A DNA stretch of 64,000 nucleotides from the NCBI GenBank assembly GCA_963805985.1, contig CAWDWG010000003.1:337601-401600 (forward strand). The letters run 5' to 3'. Within the stretch, counting starts at the first letter, position 1. Each line of letters begins with the position of its first letter. The stretch comes from Bog-257 sp963805985 (GTDB lineage: Bacteria > Acidobacteriota > Terriglobia > Terriglobales > Acidobacteriaceae). The position numbers and the translations under genes were made by a program. The notes below the pieces were generated by a model, which saw nothing but the letters and a program-made list of their open reading frames with translations, was not told where the DNA came from and made no database searches. This document shows positions 47,921-58,159 of the stretch, piece by piece.

Positions 47921-50350
47921 TCACTCCGTCCTCAGCGCCTGCATCGGATCGACCGATGCAGCACGCCGCGCGGGGAGATAAACCGCCAGCAGAACGACCG
48001 ACAAAAGCAGGGCGGGCATGAAGACAAGCGTTGCGGGATCGAAGCGGCTGACGCGATACAGGCTCGTGGTAAGCAGCTGTCCACCAACCGCTGACAAAGC
48101 CAGGCCGATGGCGCAGCCTGCTATGCCAAGACGCGCACCCTGCATCAGGACCATGCGATGGATGTCAGATCGGTCGGCGCCCAAAGCTATTCGCAGCGCC
48201 ATGTCGCGCTGATGTTGCGAGACGAGATAGGAGATGACGCCATACAGCCCAATCGCGGCCAGCAACAACGCCGCGGCGGAGAAGGCAGTCAGCAGCAGCA
48301 TGGTGAAGCGGCGCTGGGCTACGGAATCCGAGACAAGTTCCGCGAGGGTTGTGCTGTTGTACAGAGGAAGATCGTGATCGACCGACCAGACCTGTTGTTG
48401 CACTTCGCTGAACAGATCCGGTCCGCTGCGCGTGGTGCGAGCCAGAAAAGCAGTTCGGCTGCTGGCGCCGCTCTGCGTTTGAAACATCGCGTTGTAAATC
48501 ATGGGCGGCGGATCGGCATCGAGCGCGGAGATGTGAACATCGTCCACCACGCCGACTATGGTGTAGAGCTTGAGATTGCCCCACTGGAAGCGCTGCCCGA
48601 TGGGATCGCGTCCAGGGAAGTATTCGCGTGCCATCGCTTTGTTGATGATGGCTACGGGAGTGCTATCTGGCGTATCGCGATCAGTGAAATCTCTCCCTTG
48701 CAGCAGAGCGATGCCCATGACGCGAAAGTATCCGGGCGCAACCAGCGAGTTCTCCGCCCAGTGGAAATCGTCGGCCGCCGCATGCTCGAGGCGAAAACCG
48801 ATCTGGCGGTTGTCGCTCAACGGAAGATGTGTGGCTGCCGAGACAGCGGTTACTCCGGGGAGGTTCGCGATGCGGGCGATGATTTGGCGTTGTGCGTTGC
48901 TGCGCGGCCCGGGCTGTGGATAGCGGGTGTCGTCGAAGACTGTGCGAACGATGAAGGCTCCCTGAGGATCAAAGCCGAGAGGAACCTGCAGCAGGCGCAC
49001 AAAGCTGCGAACCAGCAAGCTGCCGCCGATCAGGAGAACCAGAGCCAGCGCGATTTCGCCGATGGCAACGGAATTCTGCAGCCGCAAGCTGCTGCGCGAA
49101 GTGCCGGTCTGCGCCGATTCCTTGAGGAACGTCTGTGGCGCGACATGCGACAGCCGCCACGCCGGTATAAAGCCAAAGAGAGTCGTCGCAATGACCAACA
49201 GCCCTAGGGTAAACAGCAGAGCCAGGGGATGGACTGTGATTTCGTGGAGGCGGGGAACGCTGGCCGGGCCATAGTTGCGCAAGCCCGCAACCGCAGCGAT
49301 GGCTAGCGCTACTCCCGCACAACCGCCGAGCACGGAGAGCAACGAACTTTCTACCAGGCACTGCCGCAGCAGGGCCGTGCGAGCTGCGCCGACGGCACTG
49401 CGAATGGCCATCTCACGCGTACGCGAGCTTGCTCTGGCAAGCAGCAGATTGGCGACATTGGCGCACGCGATCAGCAACACACAAAGAACCGCAGCCGACA
49501 GCAGCATCAGCAACGCGCGAGTTTTCTCGACCAGATGAGCGGCAAACAGATACACGTGCGGCGTGACGTGCACGTTGCCGGAATAAGCGTCTGGAAACTG
49601 CTGCTGGAAGTGCCGCGAGACGTTGTCGATATCGTTTTGCGCCTGCTGAACGGTCACGCCGGGCTTGAGCCGCGCAATCAGGCCGACGCCAAACTCCATC
49701 AGACGGTTCTCCGGCTTCAGGACGTCCGGCGAGAAGCCGATAGGCAACCACAAATCAGCAGTCTCGGAGAGCGGTTTGCCGTCATAAGGAAAATGGAACG
49801 ACGGCGGCATGACGCCGATGACGGTATAAGCCTTCTCGTCGAGCTTGATCGTCCGCCCGAGGATCTTGGGATCGCCGTGATACTGGCTCTTCCAGAGCGA
49901 ATACGAAAGCTCTACCACATGGTCAGAGCCGGAACCATCTTCTTCCGAGGTGAAGGCGCGGCCCATGATCGGCGAGACTCTGAGTGTGGGAAAAGCCGAA
50001 GCCGAGATACTAGCTGCTTGAACCCGGAGCGGCGGACCTTCACCGGTGAGATTGAACCCGGCGGTTTCGAAAGCCGCGACATTTGAGAAAGCCTGATTCT
50101 GATCGCGGTAGTCCAGATACTCCTGAGCGGCGACTCCGATGTAGTCGTTGCCGGAGTTCATTACGGTTTCATTCACCAGTACCAGTCGGTCGGGCTGGTA
50201 GTAGGGAAGCGGACGCAGCAAGACGGCGTCCACGGCGCTGAATACGGTTGTGTTGGCGCCAATGCCGAGCGCCAGCGTAGCCACAGCAACTGCGGTAAAA
50301 ACTGGCGTTTTGCGGATCTGGCGTAGGGCGTAACGAAGGTCCTGCAGCAT
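47921..50350 (-). CDS. MacB/FtsX-type ABC permease without ATPase (ADOP-like)
   Basis: 809 residues with the duplicated architecture MacB periplasmic core + FtsX repeated twice. N-terminus LQDLRYALRQIRKTPVFTAVAVATLALGIGANTTVFSAVDAVLLRPLPY and the C-terminal LYGVISYLVSQHQRDMALRIALGADRSDIHRMVLMQGARLG are hallmarks. Four plus four helices. No ATPase gene is adjacent, as expected for the acidobacterial 'duplicated orphan permease' group. Role unknown, possibly lipoprotein or macrolide-type export. The neighbouring remnant at 47519-47915 is a deleted relative. Confidence 0.9.
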   Translation of the reverse strand: MLQDLRYALRQIRKTPVFTAVAVATLALGIGANTTVFSAVDAVLLRPLPYYQPDRLVLVNETVMNSGNDYIGVAAQEYLDYRDQNQAFSNVAAFETAGFNLTGEGPPLRVQAASISASAFPTLRVSPIMGRAFTSEEDGSGSDHVVELSYSLWKSQYHGDPKILGRTIKLDEKAYTVIGVMPPSFHFPYDGKPLSETADLWLPIGFSPDVLKPENRLMEFGVGLIARLKPGVTVQQAQNDIDNVSRHFQQQFPDAYSGNVHVTPHVYLFAAHLVEKTRALLMLLSAAVLCVLLIACANVANLLLARASSRTREMAIRSAVGAARTALLRQCLVESSLLSVLGGCAGVALAIAAVAGLRNYGPASVPRLHEITVHPLALLFTLGLLVIATTLFGFIPAWRLSHVAPQTFLKESAQTGTSRSSLRLQNSVAIGEIALALVLLIGGSLLVRSFVRLLQVPLGFDPQGAFIVRTVFDDTRYPQPGPRSNAQRQIIARIANLPGVTAVSAATHLPLSDNRQIGFRLEHAAADDFHWAENSLVAPGYFRVMGIALLQGRDFTDRDTPDSTPVAIINKAMAREYFPGRDPIGQRFQWGNLKLYTIVGVVDDVHISALDADPPPMIYNAMFQTQSGASSRTAFLARTTRSGPDLFSEVQQQVWSVDHDLPLYNSTTLAELVSDSVAQRRFTMLLLTAFSAAALLLAAIGLYGVISYLVSQHQRDMALRIALGADRSDIHRMVLMQGARLGIAGCAIGLALSAVGGQLLTTSLYRVSRFDPATLVFMPALLLSVVLLAVYLPARRAASVDPMQALRTE

Positions 50351-50377
50351 GCTGGCCTCGACGAGAGCGCGAAAGGT

Positions 50378-50393
50378 TGCTCCACGTGGAACA
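50378..50393. promoter_or_regulatory. parS-like ParB-binding site
   Basis: TGCTCCACGTGGAACA differs from the palindromic chromosomal parS consensus (TGTTCCACGTGGAACA) at only one of 16 bases. The central TCCACGTGGA is a perfect palindrome. It is intergenic, as expected for a functional site. Confidence 0.6.
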
Positions 50394-50492
50394 ATTGCAA
50401 CGGGCCGACCAATCTTTCTCTTGATCTGTCAGACACTTAAGGTGGTTAGACGTGCTTGCCATGTCCGTCAACGAAACTTGCGTCCGGTTTTG

Positions 50493-50518
50493 GACAAACG
50501 CGGCTGCACTCGTTTGTC
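50493..50518. promoter_or_regulatory. Perfect inverted repeat upstream of the GT4 gene
   Basis: GACAAACG (50493-50500) and CGTTTGTC (50511-50518) with a 10-base spacer. Operator-like; 248 bases before the GT4 start. Confidence 0.4.
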
Positions 50519-50765
50519 AGTCGGTTTCGGGTCATTCGATTGATGGGATATCTTTCTCACCTGTAGGTCGGGTGATTGTCTAGACAACCCCGTGCCGTCG
50601 CCTTAAATTCGACTCACGAGGAAAGGTGAGCGCTTGACGCTGGCTAGAATGCCAGTTCTACCAGGCGCACGCGAAAGTCTTTTCCTGCATCTATCTAGAG
50701 CAGATCTTCAACTTGCAAGCGCACGGGCACGCTAGCCACATTTCATTTCATGCGAAGGGGTTCCG

Positions 50766-51833
50766 ATGAGGGTAGCTCTGGTTTCATCTCCATTTTTAGC
50801 CGTGCCTCCCCAAAAGTACGGTGGTACGGAGCTATTCATTGCCCAATTGGCTGAAGGGCTGAAAAACTCAGGCATCGACGTAGTGGTATACGCCAACGGG
50901 GAGTCGACCGTCGCGGTCGAAACTCGCTGGCTCTACAAATCGCAGCAGTGGCCACTAACCGGAGAAGTATTTGACAACCTGAAGGACTTTAATCATGCGT
51001 CGTGGGCCGTTGCCGATGCCGCGGCCGACTGCGACGTTATTCATCTCAACAGCGTTGCTGCACTCATGTTTACCCGGTTTGCCGAAAACAAGTTTGTGTA
51101 CACCATGCATCATGTGCATGAAGGCCCGCTGAGCGCTCTCTATCAATTCTTCCCTTCGGTCGAGTTCGTTGCCATCAGCGAATTTCAGCGCCGCCGCGAA
51201 AATATGCCTCGCATGCGAACGATTCCTCATGGCGTCGATCTCACCGCATATCGAGCGCAAAACGGCAAGCGGAATTACTTGAGTTTTCTCGGCCGGATTG
51301 CGCCCATCAAGGGCACGCACATTGCGATTGAGGTTGCGAAAAAATCCGGTATCCCACTAAAGATTGCCGGCGAGGTGCAGCCGATGTTCAAGCCCTATTT
51401 TGATTCCGAAATCAAGCCTCATCTCGACGGCAAGTTCATCGAATACGTCGGCGAAGTCGATCTGAAGGGAAAAAATGAATTACTCGGTAATTCGATGGCG
51501 CTGCTATTTCCCATTCAGTGGAATGAGCCTTTCGGGCTGGTGATGATCGAAGCGATGGCCTGCGGAACTCCGGTGCTGGCGCTTTCCGGCGGCGCCGTGG
51601 AAGAGGTCGTGCGCGATGGCATCTCAGGCTATGTATGTCGATCTGCCGATGAAATGGCGCAACGCGCGCGCCAGCTTCCCGGGCCGTTTACGCCGGCGAA
51701 TGTGAGGCAGTATTGTCAGCAATACTTCTCGCTGGACCGGATGGTGGCCGAGTATCTTGCTCTGTACCAGGAGCTCGTCGACGAAGAAAGTCCCATCGGC
51801 AAGGCTGCATCGGAGCTGCCGATGATCGCTTGA
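50766..51833 (+). CDS. GT4-family glycosyltransferase
   Basis: 355 residues, GT-B fold. The nucleotide-sugar domain (about residues 150-330) has SFLGRIAPIKGTHIAIEVAKKSG and the acidic EX7E motif in NEPFGLVMIEAMACGTPVLALSGGAVEEVV. The N-terminal MRVALVSSPFLAVPPQKYGGTELFIAQLAEGL is typical of GT4. ATG 50766 with AAGGGG upstream. One base separates it from the next gene region, a glycogen debranching enzyme, so the two are likely an operon in glucan or trehalose metabolism. Confidence 0.85.
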   Translation: MRVALVSSPFLAVPPQKYGGTELFIAQLAEGLKNSGIDVVVYANGESTVAVETRWLYKSQQWPLTGEVFDNLKDFNHASWAVADAAADCDVIHLNSVAALMFTRFAENKFVYTMHHVHEGPLSALYQFFPSVEFVAISEFQRRRENMPRMRTIPHGVDLTAYRAQNGKRNYLSFLGRIAPIKGTHIAIEVAKKSGIPLKIAGEVQPMFKPYFDSEIKPHLDGKFIEYVGEVDLKGKNELLGNSMALLFPIQWNEPFGLVMIEAMACGTPVLALSGGAVEEVVRDGISGYVCRSADEMAQRARQLPGPFTPANVRQYCQQYFSLDRMVAEYLALYQELVDEESPIGKAASELPMIA

Positions 51834-51840
51834 GGTGAAC

Positions 51841-54066
51841 GTGCCGGCAAGTATGAGCTCGTACCTGACGATTCCCTACGAAGACCTGATCGAGATTCCG
51901 TCGCCGCACGTGGAGCCGCGGATTGCCTATCAGTCGCTGGAACCGCGCAAGGTCGACAATCTGACGTTGATCGACGGCAAGACGTTTAGCGCAACCAGTG
52001 TCTCCGGCGATATTTATCCCGCAGGATCGCCGGATGTCGGCTTCTTCCACGATGACACGCGCTTCCTGAGCCACTTGGAATTGCGCATCGGCGGACATCG
52101 TACGGTCGTGTTGTCGGCAGCGACAGAGAAGACTTTTTCTGCGCAGATCGAGCTGACCACCGGCACCATCACCCTGCGAGATTCCTTCGATCTTCCCGAA
52201 AATACGGTTCACATCCGGCGCGGCCAGTTACTGGCGTCGGAGATCTTCTTCGACCGCATGACGTTTGAGAACTTCAATCTCACGCCGGTCGATTTCACGG
52301 TGGAACTGCTGTTTGATTGCGATTTTGTCGACGTCTTTCAGGTTCGTGGCGTGGCGCGCCAGGAGCACGGCCAGTACTACCGGCCCATCGTCCGCGATGG
52401 CGGAATTTCGTTTTACTATCGCGGGCTCGACGGCGTCATGCGGCAGACGCTGATCAAGATGACGCCTGCACCGACCGAGGTCCAGGAGCGGGTGGCGCGC
52501 TGGGAGCTGCGGCTGGAGCCACTGAAGCGAGTGGAGCTGGAAGTGTCGGTGACGCCGAAGGTCGAGGGACAGGCCTCGCGCGCGCAGGTGTATGAGATCG
52601 ATCATCAGCTGCGGCAGCGGCGCGCCAACTTCGCTCGGTGGGAGGCCAGCTCCACAAGTTTCGAGACCGACAACGACGTCCTCGACGGCTTGCTGAAGAC
52701 CGCCATCGGCGACTTTCACGCGCTGCAGATCCCCGAGGGCGAGCAGCACATTATCGCGGCGGGTATTCCATGGTTCGCTACGATCTTCGGGCGGGATTCG
52801 ATCATCGCGGCGTATCAGTCGCTATCGCTCAACTCGCAGCTGGCCGTCGACACGCTGCGCGTGCTGGCGCGGTATCAGGGCAAAGAACACAACGACTGGT
52901 GCGACGAGCAGCCGGGCAAGATTCTGCATGAATATCGCGCCGGCGAGATGACGCGCGACGGCGAGATGCCGTTCGGTCCGTACTACGGCTCCATTGACGC
53001 GACGCCGCTGTTTCTCATCCTGCTGAGCGAGACTTTCAACTGGACTGCTGACGAACAGTTGGTCGAAGAGTTATTGCCGAATGCCTATGCCGCGCTGCAA
53101 TGGATCGACGAGTGCGGTGATCTCGACGGCGACGGTTTTATCGAGTATCTGAAGCGATCGCCCAAGGGACTGGTCAATCAGGGATGGAAGGATTCCTGGG
53201 ATGCGAACATGCATCGTGATGGAACGATCGCCAAGCCGCCTATCGCGCTCTGTGAAGTGCAAGGTTACGTTTATGACGCGAAGTATCGCATGTCGTCATT
53301 GCTGCGCAACTTTGGCGATGTAAAGACCGCTGAGCGTCTCAAACGCGAAACCGCCGAACTGGCGAAGCGCTTCGATCGCGCCTTCTGGGTGCCGAGCCGG
53401 GGCTTCTACGCCATGGCGCTGGATTCCGATAAAAAGCCTCTGGAAGTGATCTCGTCGAATCCGGGGCATCTGCTGTTTACGCGCATCATCAACAAAGAGC
53501 GCGCGCGCATCATCGCCAGCCGTCTTATGCGGGACGATATGTTCAGCGGCTGGGGATGGCGCACCATGTCGCAGGAAGAGCGCGTCTTCAATCCGCTCAG
53601 CTACCATCGCGGCTCGGTGTGGCCGCACGATAATTCCATCATCGCGCATGGCATGGCGGTAAACGATATGCGCGATGGAGCGCTGCGGATCCTGACTTCG
53701 CTGTATCAGGCGGCATCGAAGTTTCGCGATTATCGTTTGCCGGAGCTGTTCTGCGGCGTACAGCGGCGCGAATACGATGAGCCTGTGCACTATCCGGTTT
53801 CGTGTTCGCCACAGGCTTGGGCGTCGGGAGCGATGTTTCTGATCCTGACGTCGGTGCTGGGAATGCACCCCAGCGCGCCGCGCAAGGAGTTGAACATCAT
53901 CAATCCGCAACTGCCGGACTGGCTGGACCATCTGCGGATTCGCAATCTGCGCATCGGTCAGAGCCGCGTGGGTCTGGACTTCAGCCGCCGCGGCGAGAGG
54001 ACCTTCTGCAACGTCGTCGATGTGGAAGGCGAGAAGCTGCTGGTGAACGTGGCGTTCAAAAAGTAG
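51841..54066 (+). CDS. Glycogen debranching enzyme (amylo-alpha-1,6-glucosidase family)
   Basis: 741 residues. The N-terminal beta domain (about residues 25-260, starting LIDGKTFSATSVSGDIYPAGSPDVGFFHDDTRFLSHLE) corresponds to the bacterial debrancher N-terminal module. The catalytic (alpha/alpha)6 barrel follows: IIAAGIPWFATIFGRDSIIAAYQSL (with an acid), GEMPFGPYYGSIDATPLFLILL, GWKDSWDANMHRDG, and NPLSYHRGSVWPHDNSIIAHGMA. The GRDS and SIDAT motifs fit GH133-like or GH63-like enzymes. Start GTG 51841 (GAGGTG upstream); GTG 51835 and ATG 51853 are alternatives. Follows the GT4 gene. Confidence 0.88.
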   Translation: MPASMSSYLTIPYEDLIEIPSPHVEPRIAYQSLEPRKVDNLTLIDGKTFSATSVSGDIYPAGSPDVGFFHDDTRFLSHLELRIGGHRTVVLSAATEKTFSAQIELTTGTITLRDSFDLPENTVHIRRGQLLASEIFFDRMTFENFNLTPVDFTVELLFDCDFVDVFQVRGVARQEHGQYYRPIVRDGGISFYYRGLDGVMRQTLIKMTPAPTEVQERVARWELRLEPLKRVELEVSVTPKVEGQASRAQVYEIDHQLRQRRANFARWEASSTSFETDNDVLDGLLKTAIGDFHALQIPEGEQHIIAAGIPWFATIFGRDSIIAAYQSLSLNSQLAVDTLRVLARYQGKEHNDWCDEQPGKILHEYRAGEMTRDGEMPFGPYYGSIDATPLFLILLSETFNWTADEQLVEELLPNAYAALQWIDECGDLDGDGFIEYLKRSPKGLVNQGWKDSWDANMHRDGTIAKPPIALCEVQGYVYDAKYRMSSLLRNFGDVKTAERLKRETAELAKRFDRAFWVPSRGFYAMALDSDKKPLEVISSNPGHLLFTRIINKERARIIASRLMRDDMFSGWGWRTMSQEERVFNPLSYHRGSVWPHDNSIIAHGMAVNDMRDGALRILTSLYQAASKFRDYRLPELFCGVQRREYDEPVHYPVSCSPQAWASGAMFLILTSVLGMHPSAPRKELNIINPQLPDWLDHLRIRNLRIGQSRVGLDFSRRGERTFCNVVDVEGEKLLVNVAFKK

Positions 54067-54128
54067 CAGCTATCAGCTGTGGGCTATCGGCCGTCAGCAA
54101 TCAGCGATCAATCAGATAGATGGTCGAC

Positions 54129-55319
54129 TCAGTGTCCGCCTTGGCTGGGCGCAGTAACTGTTGCCGGCGGCTTGACGAACCGCGCGTCATCGATCGGCGC
54201 ATTGTCCTTCGCTTCGTCGATCTTGATGGTGAAGCTGCCGCTCGGCCGAGAAATCGTCCAGCGCATCGGAGTCTTCACGCCGTCGATCTCGCGATAGTCG
54301 GCGAAATCGACCTGCGTCGGGTTCAAGCCGAGAGGCGTTTCGGCGTAGTGCATCATGCGCAGCAGCAATCCTGAAGCCTTGTCGAAGTAGAGTTTGACCG
54401 GAGGTTGTCCCTTGCTGAGGCCGAGAACGACGTTGGTCTCGTGATCGTCGATCTTCTCGGGTTGATCCTGCAGCTTCAGCTCATTGAACTCATGCTCCAA
54501 CTGAAGCGGATAGAATGCCTCGGCATCGAGCTTGGCCGCCATCTGATCGGGCGCGGACATCTCGCGCAGCGGACGATTGGGAAACGAAATCCAGCCAGCC
54601 TGCCCGTTGTATGCCGTGACGCTCTCGCCTTTTGGCGTGTGCATGACGGAGACCCGTTCATCGGGTGCCTTGGTGTAAATATCGATAGCGAGCGGCGGGC
54701 CGTCGGGCATCAGGGCGCTACCCTTCTCGACTCGCGTGGAAACTCTGCCCAGCGCGGCTTCTCCACCCACTGCCTGAATGTAGTGAGCCAGCACCGGCGC
54801 AGCCGAGGGCAGGGAGGCGGGATTGTCACTGGGCGTATGCATGGCTTCCATGGCCCCCGGCTTGGGCGCTTCCGCCATAATGGCGGGAATTGCTTGTGGA
54901 TGCGGCGATCCACGATGACAGGTGTTACAGCTGACCTGAGGTTCGCCGTCGAAGTTGTTCTTGTTGATGGCGAACATCATCTGCATCATCTCGCGCGCGG
55001 TCTTCTTTTCCTTCTTGTCGTCCTTATCGAACTCCAGGCGCTTGTCCGGGCCTTCGACGTGGCAGAACTCGCACTCAACGCCCAGCGCAGCGGTGATGAA
55101 CTGCATCGACGGGATGAGTTCGTCAGCCGGAATATTCTTGAGCACTTGGATGTTCTTGTAATGCTGCGCCGCGGTTTCCGGTGCGCTGGTAGTTAACGGC
55201 GGAGACTGCGCCGGATGCGCGTTGGCGGCGATCATCGCTCCCGCGACTAGGAATGCGGCAACAAAAATGGCCAGACGTATGACTGCGCCGTTGGAGGTCG
55301 CTCGATTATCCTGGGACAT
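54129..55319 (-). CDS. Photosynthetic-reaction-centre-like cytochrome c with LolA-like C-terminal domain
   Basis: 396 residues. N-terminal membrane signal (LAIFVAAFLVAGAMIAANA). The first ~150 residues carry two haem motifs, C83-E-F-C-H87 and C131-N-T-C-H135, in the pattern of the reaction-centre cytochrome subunit (MQFITAALGVECEFCH and MQMMFAINKNNFDGEPQVSCNTCHRG). Residues about 190-390 form a beta-rich domain (GWISFPNRPLREMSAPDQMAAK, YFDKASGLLLRMMHYAETPLG, DYREIDGVKTPMRWTIS) like LolA/LolB-type or DUF4292 domains. No reaction-centre genes nearby. Probably a periplasmic electron carrier of unknown partner. Confidence 0.85.
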   Translation of the reverse strand: MSQDNRATSNGAVIRLAIFVAAFLVAGAMIAANAHPAQSPPLTTSAPETAAQHYKNIQVLKNIPADELIPSMQFITAALGVECEFCHVEGPDKRLEFDKDDKKEKKTAREMMQMMFAINKNNFDGEPQVSCNTCHRGSPHPQAIPAIMAEAPKPGAMEAMHTPSDNPASLPSAAPVLAHYIQAVGGEAALGRVSTRVEKGSALMPDGPPLAIDIYTKAPDERVSVMHTPKGESVTAYNGQAGWISFPNRPLREMSAPDQMAAKLDAEAFYPLQLEHEFNELKLQDQPEKIDDHETNVVLGLSKGQPPVKLYFDKASGLLLRMMHYAETPLGLNPTQVDFADYREIDGVKTPMRWTISRPSGSFTIKIDEAKDNAPIDDARFVKPPATVTAPSQGGH

Positions 55320-55384
55320 GTTGGAAGTCTAACAAAAGAATTAGCGAAACCCGCTGTACGGGCCGGTTTCCGCGAGCCATGCGG

Positions 55385-55404
55385 TGTCACAAGGCACTGT
55401 GACA
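55385..55404. promoter_or_regulatory. Inverted repeat between the cytochrome c and accC genes
   Basis: TGTCACA-AGGCAC-TGTGACA, 7-bp perfect arms with a 6-base spacer, in the middle of a 204-base divergent promoter region. Its dyad resembles operators of CRP/FNR-type regulators, though the half-site order differs (TGTCAC rather than TGTGA). Confidence 0.45.
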
Positions 55405-55523
55405 TTTGCACTCCCTCCGGGTGAGCGATGCAGTACAATCCAGTTTCTGCCGTCTGCTCCGCAGAACATCCTACGGGCCGCGTTCCCGGGCTTCGCTCAG
55501 GGGACCGCTTTTGAGGCATCGGA

Positions 55524-57056
<1,533 letters not shown>

Positions 57057-57085
57057 TACTAGCGCAGAGGTTCGCGGAGAGTTTT

Positions 57086-57316
57086 ATGAAAATGGAGCTG
57101 AACGCGGTGTTTGAGGAAGTGCCCGAATCGGAAGGCGGAGGCTATGTCGCATATGTAGAAGAGCTGCCGGGCGCAATCTCTGAGGGCGACACTCTGGAGG
57201 AAGCACGCGAGAACTTGCGCGATGCCATCTCGCTACTGCTGAAAGCGAATCGTGAACTGACTAAACCTGAGCAAGGCAAACGAGTTACTCGAGAGCCGAT
57301 TAAGATCGTCGCTTGA
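57086..57316 (+). CDS. hicB: HicB-type antitoxin
   Basis: 76 residues. HicB fold recognised by the motif SEGGGYVAYVEELPGAISEGDTLEEARENLRDAISLLLKAN. Start ATG 57086 with GGAGAG upstream. Binds and neutralises HicA and represses the operon. Intact, unlike its partner downstream. Inserted between accC and the biotinyl-carrier gene. Confidence 0.9.
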   Translation: MKMELNAVFEEVPESEGGGYVAYVEELPGAISEGDTLEEARENLRDAISLLLKANRELTKPEQGKRVTREPIKIVA

Positions 57317-57319
57317 TCC

Positions 57320-57504
57320 ATGAAGCGCATTGACTTGGTGCGGCATCTTGCGGCAAATGGTTGTGTCCTGCTGCGCGAGGGCGGCAGGCATACGGTCTAT
57401 CACAATCCAAGCATGCAGCGAACCGCAACTGTTCCTCGACATAACGAATCAAGAATCCGACGGCTGCCCGAATTTGCAAGGATTTAGGTGTCCCGAAACC
57501 ATAA
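57320..57504 (+). pseudogene. hicA: HicA-type toxin gene with a 1-base frameshift
   Basis: Starts at ATG 57320, 3 bases after hicB. Reads MKRIDLVRHLAANGCVLLREGGRHTVYHNP, with the catalytic His in GGRHTVYHN, then TVPRHNE. After 57448 the expected IKNPTARKICKDLGVPKP-type ending is out of frame. Restoring one A after 57448 gives IKNPTAARICKDLGVPKP and a stop at 57502-57504. In the present frame the protein stops at 57485-57487 with a scrambled C-terminus (55 residues). mRNA-interferase activity is probably lost, unless the missing base is a sequence error. Confidence 0.8.
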
Positions 57505-57560
57505 CTGCAGCTGGCCGGTGTGAACTGGTGGCTAAACGCTAAGAGCTAATTGCTTCTTTT

Positions 57561-58061
57561 ATGACCTACGACGTTATCGTTGACGGCAAGACGCATCAGG
57601 TGGAGCTCGAGCGCGGCGAGAGGACCTGGTTGTGCAAAGTGGACGGCCAGGCGATTGAAGTCGACGCGGCCTTGACCGCGCGCGATGTGCTGTCGGTGCT
57701 GGTGAGCGGCAAGGCTTATGAGATCAAGCGGGAGCGCTCGCTGCAGGGAGAGCTGCACATGGTTATCGGCAGCGCGCGTTACGCCGTCGACGTGCAGGAT
57801 CCGCGGTCGCTGCGTACACGCCGTGCCATCGCTGGGGCAGAGAGCGGGCCGCAGAAGCTGAAGGCCCCCATGCCTGGGAAGATCGTTCGCATCCTGGTCA
57901 ACGAGAAAGATGAGGTCAAAGCCGGCCAGGGGATCGTGGTTATGGAAGCGATGAAGATGCAGAACGAGATGAAATCGCCCAAGGACGGCAAGGTGCAGAA
58001 GATTCTTACCGCGGAAGGCTCGGCCGTCAATGCCGGCGATACGCTGGCAATTATCGAGTAG
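57561..58061 (+). CDS. Biotin carboxyl carrier protein of an acyl-CoA carboxylase
   Basis: 166 residues. A helical/beta N-terminal region (about 1-95) is followed by the biotinyl domain (about 98-166): KAPMPGKIVRILVNEKDEVKAGQGIVVMEAMKMQNEMKSP, with the biotinylated Lys132 in MEAMKM. Start ATG 57561. Works with the biotin carboxylase encoded 500 bases upstream; a separate carboxyltransferase is not in the window. Confidence 0.92.
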   Translation: MTYDVIVDGKTHQVELERGERTWLCKVDGQAIEVDAALTARDVLSVLVSGKAYEIKRERSLQGELHMVIGSARYAVDVQDPRSLRTRRAIAGAESGPQKLKAPMPGKIVRILVNEKDEVKAGQGIVVMEAMKMQNEMKSPKDGKVQKILTAEGSAVNAGDTLAIIE

Positions 58062-58159
58062 CCGCCGGCGCTCAGTTCCCACCGCATCAGCCGTACCTAT
58101 CCTCCATTATTAAGCTGCGGCTGAATCATCGAACGCCGGCGAGCTGGCACAATAAGAAG

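Larger units (their letters stand above)
50351..50765. other. Intergenic region with parS-like site and inverted repeat
   Basis: 415 bases without a gene, between divergent transcription units. Contains a parS-like site (50378-50393), a perfect inverted repeat (50493-50518) and the 8-base palindrome GTCTAGAC near 50578. Promoters of the permease and of the glycosyltransferase must lie here. Confidence 0.55.
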
